Origin: DATARH01 sp035309005
GTDB taxonomy: Bacteria; Pseudomonadota; Alphaproteobacteria; ATCC43930; CGMCC-115725
NCBI GenBank assembly: GCA_035309005.1
Contig: DATGFP010000034.1
Coordinates: 1 to 64,000, forward strand
Direction: 5' to 3'
Length of the DNA stretch: 64,000 bases
Shown here piece by piece: positions 45,067 to 54,895 of this stretch. The position numbers were made by a program, and so were the translations under genes. Numbering within the stretch: position 1 is the first letter of the stretch; each line of letters begins with the position of its first letter. The notes beneath the pieces were generated by a model. That model had not been told where the DNA came from. It was given only the letters and a program-made list of their open reading frames with translations, and did not search any database.

Positions 45067-46162
45067 GGCCGGCTCATCTAACACAAAAATGAGGCACGCG
45101 GTCGGGCTGATGAGCGGCACCTCGCTCGACGGCATCGATGTCGCGGCGATCGCGACCGATGGCGAGCGCCGCGTCGCGGCCGGTCCGGCACTGACGCTGC
45201 CGTATCCCGACAGCTTCCGCGAGCAGTTGCGCAGTGTGCTCGGGGGCAGCGGGCCGATCGGCGACGTCGAAGCCGAGCTGACCCACCGGCATGCCGCCGC
45301 GATCAGCGAGTTTCGCGGGCGCCACCCCGATGTCGCGATCGATCTGGTCGGCTTCCACGGCCACACGATTCTGCATCGTCCGGCGGAGCGCCGCACCTGG
45401 CAGATCGGCGACGGCGCTCTGCTGGCGCGGCTCGTCGGAATTGATGTCGTCGGCGATTTTCGCAGTGCCGACGTGGCGGCCGGCGGCGAGGGCGCGCCGT
45501 TGGCGCCGCTCTACCATGCCGCGCTGGCGGCCGATGCGGCAAAGCCGGTGGCGGTGCTCAACCTCGGCGGCGTCGGCAATGTGACGTGGGTCGGCACGGG
45601 GATCGGCGCCGCCGCGGACGACATCCTCGCCTTCGACACCGGGCCCGGCAACGCCCTCATTGACGACTGGGCGCGTCGCCACACCGGCAAGCCGGCCGAT
45701 TTCGACGGGGTGTTGGCGCGCGCCGGGCGACCGTCAGCGGCGCATGTCGCGGCATTTTTGCAGCAGCCCTATTTTGCGCGCCGGCCGCCGAAATCGCTCG
45801 ATCGCGACGATTTCCGCGATGCCCTGCCTGACGGTCTCGGGCCTGCCGACGGCGCGGCGACGCTGACCGAGATGACCGCCGCCGCCGTCGCTGCGGCGCT
45901 GCAGCATTTCCCCGCGCCGCCCTGCGAGTGGCTGGTGTGCGGCGGCGGCCGGCGCAACCCGGCGCTGATGGCCGCGCTCGCCCGCCGCCTCGGGACGCCG
46001 GTGCGGCCCGTGGAGGATGTCGGCTGGGATGGCGACGCGCTGGAGGCGCAGGCCTTTGCCTATCTCGCGGTGCGCTCGCTGCACGGCCTGCCGTTGAGCC
46101 TGCCGACGACGACCGGCGCGCCGCACTCGGTGTGCGGCGGCCGGCTGTTTCGTCCCCGGTAA
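45065..46162 (+). CDS. anmK: Anhydro-N-acetylmuramic acid kinase
   Basis: It phosphorylates and opens 1,6-anhydro-MurNAc in peptidoglycan recycling. It has 365 aa from the ATG at 45065, or 357 from the ATG at 45089, which fits the family start (VGLMSGTSLDGIDVA) more closely. Motifs are GFHGHTILH, VLNLGGVGNVTWV and DTGPGNALIDDW with the catalytic Asp. It is divergent from tyrS. With the 45065 start, the two initiation codons overlap on opposite strands. It is convergent with the cupredoxin gene, with six bases between stops. Confidence 0.94.
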   Translation: MAGSSNTKMRHAVGLMSGTSLDGIDVAAIATDGERRVAAGPALTLPYPDSFREQLRSVLGGSGPIGDVEAELTHRHAAAISEFRGRHPDVAIDLVGFHGHTILHRPAERRTWQIGDGALLARLVGIDVVGDFRSADVAAGGEGAPLAPLYHAALAADAAKPVAVLNLGGVGNVTWVGTGIGAAADDILAFDTGPGNALIDDWARRHTGKPADFDGVLARAGRPSAAHVAAFLQQPYFARRPPKSLDRDDFRDALPDGLGPADGAATLTEMTAAAVAAALQHFPAPPCEWLVCGGGRRNPALMAALARRLGTPVRPVEDVGWDGDALEAQAFAYLAVRSLHGLPLSLPTTTGAPHSVCGGRLFRPR

Positions 46163-46168
46163 GCGGCC

Positions 46169-46501
46169 TTACCGCACGACGATCTTGCCGACCATCATCG
46201 GGTGGATCGTGCAGAAATAGGTGAATTCGCCTGGCGCCGTGAACGTGTAGGAGAAGCTGTCCTTGGTGTCGAGCGCGGCCGAGCGGAACACCTTGCCCCT
46301 GTCGGTCACGGTGTGCGGCTGCTCGTCCTCGTTGACCCAGGTGACCTTGGTGCCGGTGGCGATCGATAGGGTCGTGGGATTGAACTTCATGCCGTGGATT
46401 TCGACCACCGCGGTGTTGGCCGCGACCGGCGTCGCGTCGGCGGCGAACGCCGCGGCGGGTATGGCGACGAGCGCCGCCGCGATCAGCAGGATCTTGGGCA
46501 T
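46169..46501 (-). CDS. Cupredoxin (amicyanin/pseudoazurin-like), secreted
   Basis: It has 110 aa. A signal peptide is clear (MPKILLIAAALVAIPAAAFA, cleavage after residue 20 or 21). The type-1 copper set is present: H63 in QPHTV, C97 in FTYFCTIH, H100, and a Met at 102/103. It would be a small periplasmic electron carrier, or a plastocyanin-like partner of unknown redox enzyme. AAGGAG lies before the ATG. It follows the metallophosphoesterase gene on the same strand, separated by a palindromic repeat, and could be co-transcribed with it. Confidence 0.92.
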   Translation of the reverse strand: MPKILLIAAALVAIPAAAFAADATPVAANTAVVEIHGMKFNPTTLSIATGTKVTWVNEDEQPHTVTDRGKVFRSAALDTKDSFSYTFTAPGEFTYFCTIHPMMVGKIVVR

Positions 46502-46548
46502 CGATAATCTCCTTTGCGCAATTCGATCCGATCGAGGCGCAGCAACCC

Positions 46549-46632
46549 CCGTCGCCCCCGCATACGCGGGGGTCCAGGGTGGCGGGCTCGAATTTGTGGC
46601 TCCGGGTTGCCCGCTTTCGCGGGAATGACGGT
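46549..46632. repeat. Inverted repeat, CCCGC-N-GCGGG family
   Basis: Two hairpins are present: CCCCCGCATACGCGGGGG (from 46555) and CCCGCTTTCGCGGG (about 46610-46623), the latter followed by AATGACGG. This is a third family of dispersed palindrome, placed between the metallophosphoesterase and cupredoxin genes. Confidence 0.8.
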
Positions 46633-46644
46633 CGGGGCGCCGGC

Positions 46645-47619
46645 CTAGACGGCGAGCGGGCTTTCGGTCAGCGCCGGCGCGCCCTTCTTGCTTTCGGCGA
46701 AAGCCACGGTGCGGACGCCGAGATACTTGCGCAGCTCCTCGGCCGGGACCTGCAGCGGACCGGGGTTCGGCGCCGCGCCGGGCGCCGGCTGCGGATAGGC
46801 CGTCCCCCGCGCGGTGTGGAACGTGATATTGCCTTCGACCTTCTGGGCGATCTGGTGGATGTGGCCGTTCAGCACGGTCACCGAGCCGAACCGCTTCAGG
46901 TAGCCGAGCGCGCGCGGCGCATCGGCGGTGCCCCAGCCCCAATCGGCATAAAGGGTCCACAGCGGCAGATGCGCCATCACGACAATGGGCGTGCTGGCGG
47001 TGCGGGGGGCGAGGTCTTTTTCCATCCACTCCAGCTGCTCGTCGCCGAGCTGCGCGAGACCGGCGGACTTAAACCCGGGCTTGAAATCGAACACATTGGT
47101 GAGGGCGACAAAATGCACCCCTGCGACATCGAAGCTGTACCAGCCGCGCCCCTGGGTCTTCTTGCCGTAGCGGGCGAGATAGGCCTTGCCGTTGTCGACG
47201 TCGGCGACGTCGTGCTCGCCCGGTATGTAGAAGACCTCCTTGTTGGCCCCCTTGATGATCTGGTCGGCGGTGTCCCACTCCTCCTCTTTCGAGAGGTGGC
47301 TGATGTCGCCGGTATGGATCAGGAAAGCCGGCTGCGTCGGCATCGCCTTGATCTTGCCGATCGCCTCGGAGAGGGTGCCCGCCGGGTTTGGGTTGGCCGG
47401 CAGGTGGAAGCCGATATGGCTGTCGCTGATCTGCACGAAATTGAGGCTGCCCTTTGCCGCCTCGGCGGCCGATGCCTCGCCGATCAGCCCCAAGGTGCGC
47501 GGCACTCCGCCGCTGATCGTCCACGCCACGCCGGTGCCGGCCCACGCCATGCACTGCAACATCCCGCGCCGGCTGACTTCACCACCACCCGATTTGCCGC
47601 GGTCCTTCGGCTCGTCCAT
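46645..47619 (-). CDS. Tat-exported calcineurin-like metallophosphoesterase
   Basis: It is about 324 aa. The N-terminus carries a twin-arginine signal (SRRGMLQ, then a hydrophobic stretch to GEASAAEAA). Metal-binding blocks are SDSHIG (DxH), GDIS, GEHD in place of the usual GNHD, MAHLP and GHIH. It is probably a periplasmic phosphodiesterase or phosphatase; the substrate is unknown. Of three clustered ATGs, 47619 is preferred because GGAGGG lies five bases upstream. It is divergent from the sigma factor gene and upstream of the cupredoxin. Confidence 0.88.
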   Translation of the reverse strand: MDEPKDRGKSGGGEVSRRGMLQCMAWAGTGVAWTISGGVPRTLGLIGEASAAEAAKGSLNFVQISDSHIGFHLPANPNPAGTLSEAIGKIKAMPTQPAFLIHTGDISHLSKEEEWDTADQIIKGANKEVFYIPGEHDVADVDNGKAYLARYGKKTQGRGWYSFDVAGVHFVALTNVFDFKPGFKSAGLAQLGDEQLEWMEKDLAPRTASTPIVVMAHLPLWTLYADWGWGTADAPRALGYLKRFGSVTVLNGHIHQIAQKVEGNITFHTARGTAYPQPAPGAAPNPGPLQVPAEELRKYLGVRTVAFAESKKGAPALTESPLAV

Positions 47620-47631
47620 CATTCCCTCCAT

Positions 47632-47649
47632 CGTCGGAATCGTCCGACG
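47632..47649. promoter_or_regulatory. Palindrome CGTCGGA-N4-TCCGACG before the phosphoesterase gene
   Basis: A perfect 7-bp inverted repeat with a four-base centre lies 12-30 bp upstream of the preferred phosphoesterase start. It may be an operator or a short hairpin in the leader. It is one of two palindromes in this divergent promoter region. Confidence 0.45.
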
Positions 47650-47696
47650 GCGATGGAGACCGGGTCCGCTGGCGATTTATTTCGTCGCGCGAAAAA

Positions 47697-47716
47697 TATT
47701 CCGCCGCGGCAGAATA
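47697..47716. promoter_or_regulatory. 20-bp near-perfect palindrome between phosphoesterase and sigma genes
   Basis: The half-sites TATTCCGCCG and CGGCAGAATA match in nine of ten base pairs (mismatch at 47702/47711). The site is central in the 152-bp divergent region, about 55 bp from the sigma GTG and 78 bp from the phosphoesterase ATG. Symmetry and position suggest a dimeric regulator binding site controlling both directions. Confidence 0.55.
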
Positions 47717-47771
47717 AGCCGGGCCGCCATCGAGTCGGATATGTCGGCGGCTGATCGGGCTGACGGGTGCC

Positions 47772-48311
47772 GTGCCGGGTTCATTGCGTGACGATGCGTT
47801 CGAGGCGGTTGTGCTGCCGCATCTCGATGCCGCCTACAATTTGGCGCGCTGGCTGACGCGCGACGCGGCGGCGGCGGAGGATGTGGTGCAGGAGGCTGTT
47901 CTGCGCGCGCTGACATATTTCGCGAGCTTCAAGGGCGTCAATCCGCGCGCCTGGCTGCTGCAGATCGTGCGCAATACCGCCTACGCCTCGCACAGCCTCG
48001 ATCGCGGGGTGCAGTTCGTGCCGATCGGGGAGGCCGGAGAGCTGGGCGCCGTCGCGGCCGAGGATCTCGTGTCGGATGCGGACGATCCCGAAATGGCGTT
48101 GATCCGGGCGCGCGGCGAGCGGCAGGTGCACAAGTTGATCGCCGCCCTGCCGGTCGAGTTGCGCGAGCCGCTCGTCCTGCGCGAATTGGAGGAGGTGTCG
48201 TACAAGGAGATCGCCGAGATCACCCGTGTCCCGATCGGCACCGTGATGTCGCGGCTGTTTCGGGCGCGCCGGCTGCTGGCGCGGGCCGCCGCCGAGTGCG
48301 ACGGGCGATGA
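47772..48311 (+). CDS. ECF-type RNA polymerase sigma factor
   Basis: It has 179 aa. Region 2 (LARWLTRDAAAAEDVVQEAVLRAL, about 25-48) and region 4 (LPVELREPLVLRELEEVSYK then IAEITRVPIGTVMSRLFRAR, about 122-168) are both typical, joined by a short linker. This is a group 4 sigma factor directing a small regulon. Start GTG 47772 is the first in-frame codon; its ribosome site is weak. The stop overlaps the ATG of the anti-sigma gene (ATGA), giving coupled translation. Confidence 0.92.
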   Translation: MPGSLRDDAFEAVVLPHLDAAYNLARWLTRDAAAAEDVVQEAVLRALTYFASFKGVNPRAWLLQIVRNTAYASHSLDRGVQFVPIGEAGELGAVAAEDLVSDADDPEMALIRARGERQVHKLIAALPVELREPLVLRELEEVSYKEIAEITRVPIGTVMSRLFRARRLLARAAAECDGR

Positions 48312-49090
48312 ACGCGGCGGCACCCCACTGCGACCAGGTTCTGCTGGTCCAGGCCGAGCTCGACGGCGAACTCGACGCCGCTGCCGCGGCGGCGCTGGCG
48401 GCGCACCGCGCCGGTTGCCCGATCTGCCAGGAGGCCGCGGCGGAGCTGAGCGCCGCGCGCCGGCTGGTCGCCGGTGCAAGCCTCTACCAGGCGATGCCGG
48501 TGGACTTGCGTGCCCGCATCGCGACGCAGATCGCCGCCGCGGCGCCGCGCCGCGCCGCCGGCGATTCTCCGCGCGGCCGCTCGCTGTTCGTGAAGTGGTG
48601 GCAATCGGCCGCCGGTTTCGGGCTTGGCGCGGCGTGCGCCGCCGCGCTCCTCTTGCTGACGCTGACGCCGCGCCAGCCGGAACTCGTCGATCAGCTGGTG
48701 GCGAGCCACATCCGCGCCTTGCAGCCGGGCCACCTCGAAGACGTCGTCTCGACCGACCAGCACACGGTCAAGCCGTGGTTCGACGGCCGCATCGATTTCG
48801 CGCCACCGGTCAAGGACCTCGCGGCCGAGCGCTTCCCGTTGCGCGGCGGCCGGCTCGACTACCTCGACGGCAGGCCGGTCGCGGCGCTGGTCTATCAGCG
48901 CGACAAGCACCTGATCGATCTCTTCGTCTGGTCCGCGACGCCTGGCGCGGCGCAGCCTCCGGACACCGCCGAGCGGCAGGGTTACAACCTCGTACACTGG
49001 ACAACCGGCGGCATGACGCTGTGGGCGGTGTCCGACCTCGAACTGCGCCAGCTGCGCGAATTCGCGCAGGATTGGCAACGATCGCCTTGA
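48308..49090 (+). CDS. Zinc-binding transmembrane anti-sigma factor
   Basis: It has 260 aa. The N-terminal zinc-finger motif H33-x3-C37-x2-C40 (HRAGCPIC) is the ZAS anti-sigma signature, with an early C8. One membrane helix lies at about 99-121 (AAGFGLGAACAAALLLLTL), followed by a periplasmic sensor part with VASHIRALQPGHLEDVVSTD and a WTTGGMTLWAVSDL ending. It holds the partner sigma factor inactive until an unknown envelope or redox signal. The ATG overlaps the sigma stop. Confidence 0.9.
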   Translation: MNAAAPHCDQVLLVQAELDGELDAAAAAALAAHRAGCPICQEAAAELSAARRLVAGASLYQAMPVDLRARIATQIAAAAPRRAAGDSPRGRSLFVKWWQSAAGFGLGAACAAALLLLTLTPRQPELVDQLVASHIRALQPGHLEDVVSTDQHTVKPWFDGRIDFAPPVKDLAAERFPLRGGRLDYLDGRPVAALVYQRDKHLIDLFVWSATPGAAQPPDTAERQGYNLVHWTTGGMTLWAVSDLELRQLREFAQDWQRSP

Positions 49091-49142
49091 CCGGCGGGGC
49101 GGCGTCGCGTCGAATTGAGCGCTGGCGTCCCATGGCAGGCGA

Positions 49143-49901
49143 ATGATCGAGGTCCGCAGTCTCACGAAATCTTTCGGCGATCTGCGGGTGGTTCAGGACG
49201 TCAGTTTCGTCGCGCGGGACGGCGAGATCACCGGTCTGATAGGCCCGAACGGCGCCGGCAAGACCACGATGTTTCGCCTGATCTGCACGGTGCTGCGGCC
49301 CGATCTGGGCGCCACCTTGATCGACGGCATCGATTCGCAGGCTGATCCGCTGGCGGCGCGCCGGCGGATCGGCGTTCTGCCCGATGTGCGCGGGCTCTAT
49401 CCCCGCCTGACGGCGCGCGAGCATCTGCGCTATTTCGGCCGGCTGCATGGGCTGGGGCGCGATGAACTCGAAGCGCGGATCGACGAATTGGTCGAGACGC
49501 TGCGCATGGAGGATTTCATCGATCGCCGGGCGCGCGGCTTTTCCCGCGGCCAGCAGATGAAGGTGGCGCTCGGCCGCGCCCTGGTGCACCGGCCGCACAA
49601 CATCATGCTCGACGAGCCGACCAACGGCCTCGACGTGGCGTCCAGCCGCGCGGTGCGCGACCTCTTGCGGCAGTTTCGCACCGAAGGCCGCTGCATTCTC
49701 TTGACCAGCCATATCATGCAGGAGGTCGCGGCGCTGGCCGACCGGATCGTCGTGCTGCTCGGCGGCCGCATCGTGCTCGCCGGGACGACGGACGAACTGC
49801 GCCGCGCCACCGGCCTCGACGACCTCGAAGAAATCTTCATGGCGGCGACGCAGGAAGCGGCGGCCGCGCCGACCGCGCCGGCGCTCGCCGCGGGGGAGTG
49901 A
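49143..49901 (+). CDS. ABC transporter ATPase, NatA-like
   Basis: It has 252 aa. The Walker A GPNGAGKT is at 34-41, the signature FSRGQQMKVALGRALVHRP at about 135-153, and Walker B IMLDEPTNGLD follows. It pairs with the next gene as an ABC-2 type exporter resembling NatAB sodium efflux. The actual substrate is unknown. The stop TGA overlaps an upstream GTG of the permease frame. The gap to the anti-sigma gene is 52 bp, so read-through from the sigma operon is possible. Confidence 0.9.
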   Translation: MIEVRSLTKSFGDLRVVQDVSFVARDGEITGLIGPNGAGKTTMFRLICTVLRPDLGATLIDGIDSQADPLAARRRIGVLPDVRGLYPRLTAREHLRYFGRLHGLGRDELEARIDELVETLRMEDFIDRRARGFSRGQQMKVALGRALVHRPHNIMLDEPTNGLDVASSRAVRDLLRQFRTEGRCILLTSHIMQEVAALADRIVVLLGGRIVLAGTTDELRRATGLDDLEEIFMAATQEAAAAPTAPALAAGE

Positions 49902-49903
49902 GG

Positions 49904-51070
49904 ATGCGGGCCATCCTCACGGTGTTCCGCAAGGAAATGGTCGACCACCTGCGCGACAAGCGCAGCATCCTGGTGGCGATGATCTATCCGCTGATGGGGC
50001 CGCTGCTGCTCGGCGTGATGATCCTGTTTGTCGGTGGCTCGATCCGGGTCAACGAAGCCGCCCCGCTGCTGGTGCCGGTCGTCAATCCCGGCAACGCCCC
50101 CGATCTCGTCCGCTTCCTGGAGCGCCAGGGCGCGACGATCGAGGAGCTGTCGAGCGATCCGACGGCGCTGGTTTCGGGCGGCGGCGCAGCCTTTGCGATG
50201 ATCTTGCCGGTCAAGGCCGAGGCGGGCGGGCAGGTCCCGGCCCGGGTGCGCCTGGTCACCAACCCGTCGCGCGTCGACAGCATCGTCGCAACCGGCCGGA
50301 TGATCGGGCTCTTGAACGATTACCAGCGTCAGGCGCTGCGCGGCCGGCTGCAGGCCGCCGGGCTGCCCGCCGCGGTGATGAACGTCTTGGACATCGAGCA
50401 GCAGAACGTCGGCCGCGCCGCCGGCCCATCGGTCATCCTGCTCGCGATGATCCCGCCATTCATCATCTTCACGCTGTTCACCGGCGGGGTGCATGTCGCG
50501 CTCGATTCGACCTGCGGCGAGCGCGAGCGCGGCTCGTTCGAGCCGTTGATGATGAACCCGGTGACCCGCGTCCAGGTATTGACCGGCAAGCTCGGCGCGA
50601 CGATCGTCTTCACGCTGATGGCGGTCGGGGTGCAGGCGGTCGCGTTCTGGGTCATGCTGCATTCGGTGCCGCGCGATTCGCTTGGGCTGATCGCGCCGCC
50701 AACCACGCTGCGCCTGTTATTGATCGTCTCGGTTTGCCTGCCGCTCGTCGTGCTCGCCGCGGCGACGCAATTACTGATCTCGGCGGTCACCCGCAGCATG
50801 AAAGAGGCGCAAACTTATCTCGGGCTCCTGCCGCTGATCCCGGGCATCGCGGGCATGGTGCTGGCGCTGGCGCCAGTCAACGCCCGCCCGCTCCTCGCCG
50901 CGATCCCGACCTTCGGCCAGACCTTGCTGATGGGCCAATTGGTGCGCAGCGAGGATGTCAGCCTCGCGTTTGTCGGCATTACCGCGCTGGCGACGCTGAC
51001 CGCGACCGGGCTGCTACTGCTGCTCGGCTTCCGTCTCTACGAGCGCGAAGCGATCCTCTTCCCGCCGTAG
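49904..51070 (+). CDS. ABC-2 type permease, NatB-like
   Basis: It has 388 aa. One membrane helix near 24-46 (IYPLMGPLLLGVMILFVGG) is followed by a large periplasmic loop (about 47-175) and a block of five or six helices, the layout of NatB/CcmB-like exporters. The cytoplasmic N-terminus (TVFRKEMVDHLRDKRSI) and the elbow CGERERGSFEPLMMNPVTR are family hallmarks. ATG 49904 is preferred over the overlapping GTG 49898 because GGGGGA is correctly spaced for it. It is paired with the ATPase gene upstream. Confidence 0.88.
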   Translation: MRAILTVFRKEMVDHLRDKRSILVAMIYPLMGPLLLGVMILFVGGSIRVNEAAPLLVPVVNPGNAPDLVRFLERQGATIEELSSDPTALVSGGGAAFAMILPVKAEAGGQVPARVRLVTNPSRVDSIVATGRMIGLLNDYQRQALRGRLQAAGLPAAVMNVLDIEQQNVGRAAGPSVILLAMIPPFIIFTLFTGGVHVALDSTCGERERGSFEPLMMNPVTRVQVLTGKLGATIVFTLMAVGVQAVAFWVMLHSVPRDSLGLIAPPTTLRLLLIVSVCLPLVVLAAATQLLISAVTRSMKEAQTYLGLLPLIPGIAGMVLALAPVNARPLLAAIPTFGQTLLMGQLVRSEDVSLAFVGITALATLTATGLLLLLGFRLYEREAILFPP

Positions 51071-51157
51071 CGGTCAGGGTGGCGCCTCGCGCATCCGCCG
51101 GTGCCGAGAATCCACGCCCCGATCGCGAGGCATTCGATATCGTCCATCGCCGACGGG

Positions 51158-51270
51158 CGTGCTTCGAGACGCGCGCTGTGCGCGCTCCTCAGCATGACGG
51201 TCCGTTGTGGATGGCAGCAAGAAAGAACGTCATCCTGAGGAAGCCGCGAAGCGGCTGTCTCGAAGGACGC
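51158..51270. repeat. Inverted repeat, CATGACG/CGTCAT-CTGAGG family
   Basis: The left arm (about 51158-51199, GCTTCGAGAC...CTCCTCAGCATGACG) faces the right arm (about 51228-51270, CGTCATCCTGAGGAAGCCGC...GTCTCGAAGGA). Each arm contains its own hairpin. It is a further family of dispersed palindrome, filling the gap before the CoA-transferase gene. Confidence 0.75.
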
Positions 51271-51324
51271 AACGGCGCAATCCAGCCGTTCCGGTCCTAT
51301 GTTTCAAAAAAGGAGGCTCGCCGC

Positions 51325-52503
51325 GTGCCGCTTTCGGGGATCAGGGTCGTTGACCTGACGCGCATTCTGGCGGGGCCGTTCTGCACGATGATGCTGGCCG
51401 ACAAGGGGGCCGACATCGTCAAGGTCGAGACCCCCGGGGTGGGTGACCCGCTGCGCGGCCAGGGCGTCACCCGCGACGGCCTCTCGTGGTATTTCGCCGC
51501 GTTCAACCGCAACAAGCGCTCGCTGTCGCTCAACCTGCGCAGTGATGAAGGCAAGGCCGTGCTGGCGCGGCTGATCGCGGCGAGCGACGTCCTGGTCGAG
51601 AATTTCCGCCCGGGCGTCATGGCGCAGATGGGCTTCGACGAAGCGCGCCTGAAGCAACTGAAGCCGGACCTCGTCTATTGCAACATCAGCGGCTTTGGCA
51701 CCAGCGGCCCCTATCGCGACCGCCCCAGCTTCGACTTTATCGCGCAGGCGATGAGCGGCTTCATGGCGGTGACCGGCGGCGCCGACGGGCCGCCATTGCG
51801 CGCCGGCCCGCCGATCGCCGACCTCGTCGCCGGGCTTTATGGCGCATTGGGCGTGTGCGCGGCGCTGGTCAAGCGCGGCCGCGGCGGCGCCGGCGAGCGG
51901 GTCGGGGCGAGCCTCAACAACGGCCTCGTGAGCCTCCTCGGCTTTCTCGCCGCCAATCATCTGGCGACCGGCGAGGAACCGGGGCGCAGCGGCAACGACC
52001 ACGCGATCGTCGCGCCCTACGGCATGTTCCGCACCAAAGACGGCGAAGTGGCGCTGGCGCCGTCGCAGGAGCAATCCTACCAGCGCCTGGTCGACGCGCT
52101 GGCGGCGCCCGAATGGCGCGACGACCCGCGCTTTCGCAGCAACGATCTGCGCGTCGCCAACCGCGCCGCGATCAACGCGGCGGTCGAGGCCCGGCTTATG
52201 GCCAATACGACCGAATATTGGATCGCCAAGCTCAACGCCGCCGGCGTGCCGTGCGGCCGTGTCATGGGGCTCGCGGAAGTCTTCGCCGACCCGCAAATCG
52301 TCGACCAGGAGATGGTGCTGACGCAGGACCATCCCGGGCACGGCGCGGTCAAGATGCTGGGCTTCCCGATCAAGTTCGCGGATGCGCCATGCCGCCTGCG
52401 CCGCCCGGCGCCGGAGATCGGCGCCGACAGCGACGCGGTGTTGCGCGAGCTCGGCTACAGGGCGGCGGAAATCGCCGCGCTGCGCGCTGCCGGAATCGTG
52501 TAA
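51325..52503 (+). CDS. CaiB/BaiF family CoA-transferase (class III)
   Basis: It moves CoA between acyl donors and acceptors through an enzyme-bound anhydride. It has 392 aa. The catalytic Asp is D166 in PPIADLVAGLYGALG, and the N-terminal LSGIRVVDLTRILAGPFCTM then LADKGADIVKVE is diagnostic. The start GTG at 51325 is chosen because AGGAGG sits nine bases upstream; the frame continues upstream through the repeat without similarity. The substrate is not readable. It is convergent with the PfkB kinase gene (seven-base gap). Confidence 0.92.
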   Translation: MPLSGIRVVDLTRILAGPFCTMMLADKGADIVKVETPGVGDPLRGQGVTRDGLSWYFAAFNRNKRSLSLNLRSDEGKAVLARLIAASDVLVENFRPGVMAQMGFDEARLKQLKPDLVYCNISGFGTSGPYRDRPSFDFIAQAMSGFMAVTGGADGPPLRAGPPIADLVAGLYGALGVCAALVKRGRGGAGERVGASLNNGLVSLLGFLAANHLATGEEPGRSGNDHAIVAPYGMFRTKDGEVALAPSQEQSYQRLVDALAAPEWRDDPRFRSNDLRVANRAAINAAVEARLMANTTEYWIAKLNAAGVPCGRVMGLAEVFADPQIVDQEMVLTQDHPGHGAVKMLGFPIKFADAPCRLRRPAPEIGADSDAVLRELGYRAAEIAALRAAGIV

Positions 52504-52510
52504 CAGGCGC

Positions 52511-53401
52511 TCACCTCGGCAATCGCGCCGCCGCCGCGGCGATCGCGGCCCGGTCCGGCATCGCGCTCTGCGCCCCCGCCGCGAGGCAGGCAAGCCCGGC
52601 CGCGGCGCTGGCCCGGCGCAGCGCCTCGGGTAGCGCCTGAGCATCGTCGAGCGCCGCCGCCAGCACGCCGACGAAGGTGTCGCCGGCGCCGGTGGTGTCG
52701 ACCGGCGTCACCGCCAGCGCCGGCGTCCCGATGCGGCCGCCATCGGCGAGGTAGGCGATCGAGCCTGCGGCGCCGCGTGTCACGACGAGCGCCAGGCGCA
52801 GCCGGCGCGCCAGCCCGGCCGGGTCGCCGCCGAGCGCCGCCGCCTCGCCCTCGTTGGCGACGAGGATGTCGAGTTCGGCGAGGATCGATCGCTCGATCGC
52901 CGCCGCCGGCGCGAGGTTGAGGATCGTGCGGCCGCCGGCGGCGCGAGCGCGGCGAACTAGCGCCCAGTTCTGGGTCGCCGGCACCTCCATCTGGCAGATC
53001 AGCGTCGCGTCCGGGCCGAGCAGCGCGTCCGGCACCGCCGCCGCGTCGGCCGCATGATTGGCGCCCGAGGCGACCGCGATCAGGTTTTCGCCGCGACCCT
53101 CGCCCGCGCTCCCGACCATGATCGCGGCGCAGCCGGTCGGTCGCGCGACGCGCCGCACCAAAGCGAGATCGACGCCGTCGCGGCGCAGGTTTTCCAGCGC
53201 GATTGCCGCGAAGGCGTCGCCGCCGACCGCGCCCGCCATTGCGACCGCCGCCCCGGCGCGGCATGCCGCCAATGCCTGGTTGGCGCCCTTGCCGCCGGGC
53301 AATAGCGCGTAGTCGCCGCCGAGCACGGTCTCGCCCGGAAGCGGCAAATGCGGCACCGGCACCACGACATCGATGTTGATCGAGCCAAAGACGAGGATCA
53401 C
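52511..53401 (-). CDS. PfkB-family sugar kinase, ribokinase-like
   Basis: It has 296 aa. The N-terminus VFGSINIDVVVPVPHLPLPG followed by LLPGGKGANQALAA is the ribokinase pattern, and TGAGDTFVGVLAAAL holds the catalytic Asp and anion hole. It probably phosphorylates ribose or another pentose or nucleoside. No transporter or regulator of ribose use is adjacent. Start is GTG at 53401. It is divergent from the M20 peptidase gene. Confidence 0.88.
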   Translation of the reverse strand: MILVFGSINIDVVVPVPHLPLPGETVLGGDYALLPGGKGANQALAACRAGAAVAMAGAVGGDAFAAIALENLRRDGVDLALVRRVARPTGCAAIMVGSAGEGRGENLIAVASGANHAADAAAVPDALLGPDATLICQMEVPATQNWALVRRARAAGGRTILNLAPAAAIERSILAELDILVANEGEAAALGGDPAGLARRLRLALVVTRGAAGSIAYLADGGRIGTPALAVTPVDTTGAGDTFVGVLAAALDDAQALPEALRRASAAAGLACLAAGAQSAMPDRAAIAAAAARLPR

Positions 53402-53460
53402 GGCGCGCGGCCTTCGACCGGGTTGCCCGCCGGTGGTAGCATGGCGCGCCGCAAACGGGG

Positions 53461-54891
<1,431 letters not shown>

Positions 54892-54895
54892 CGCG

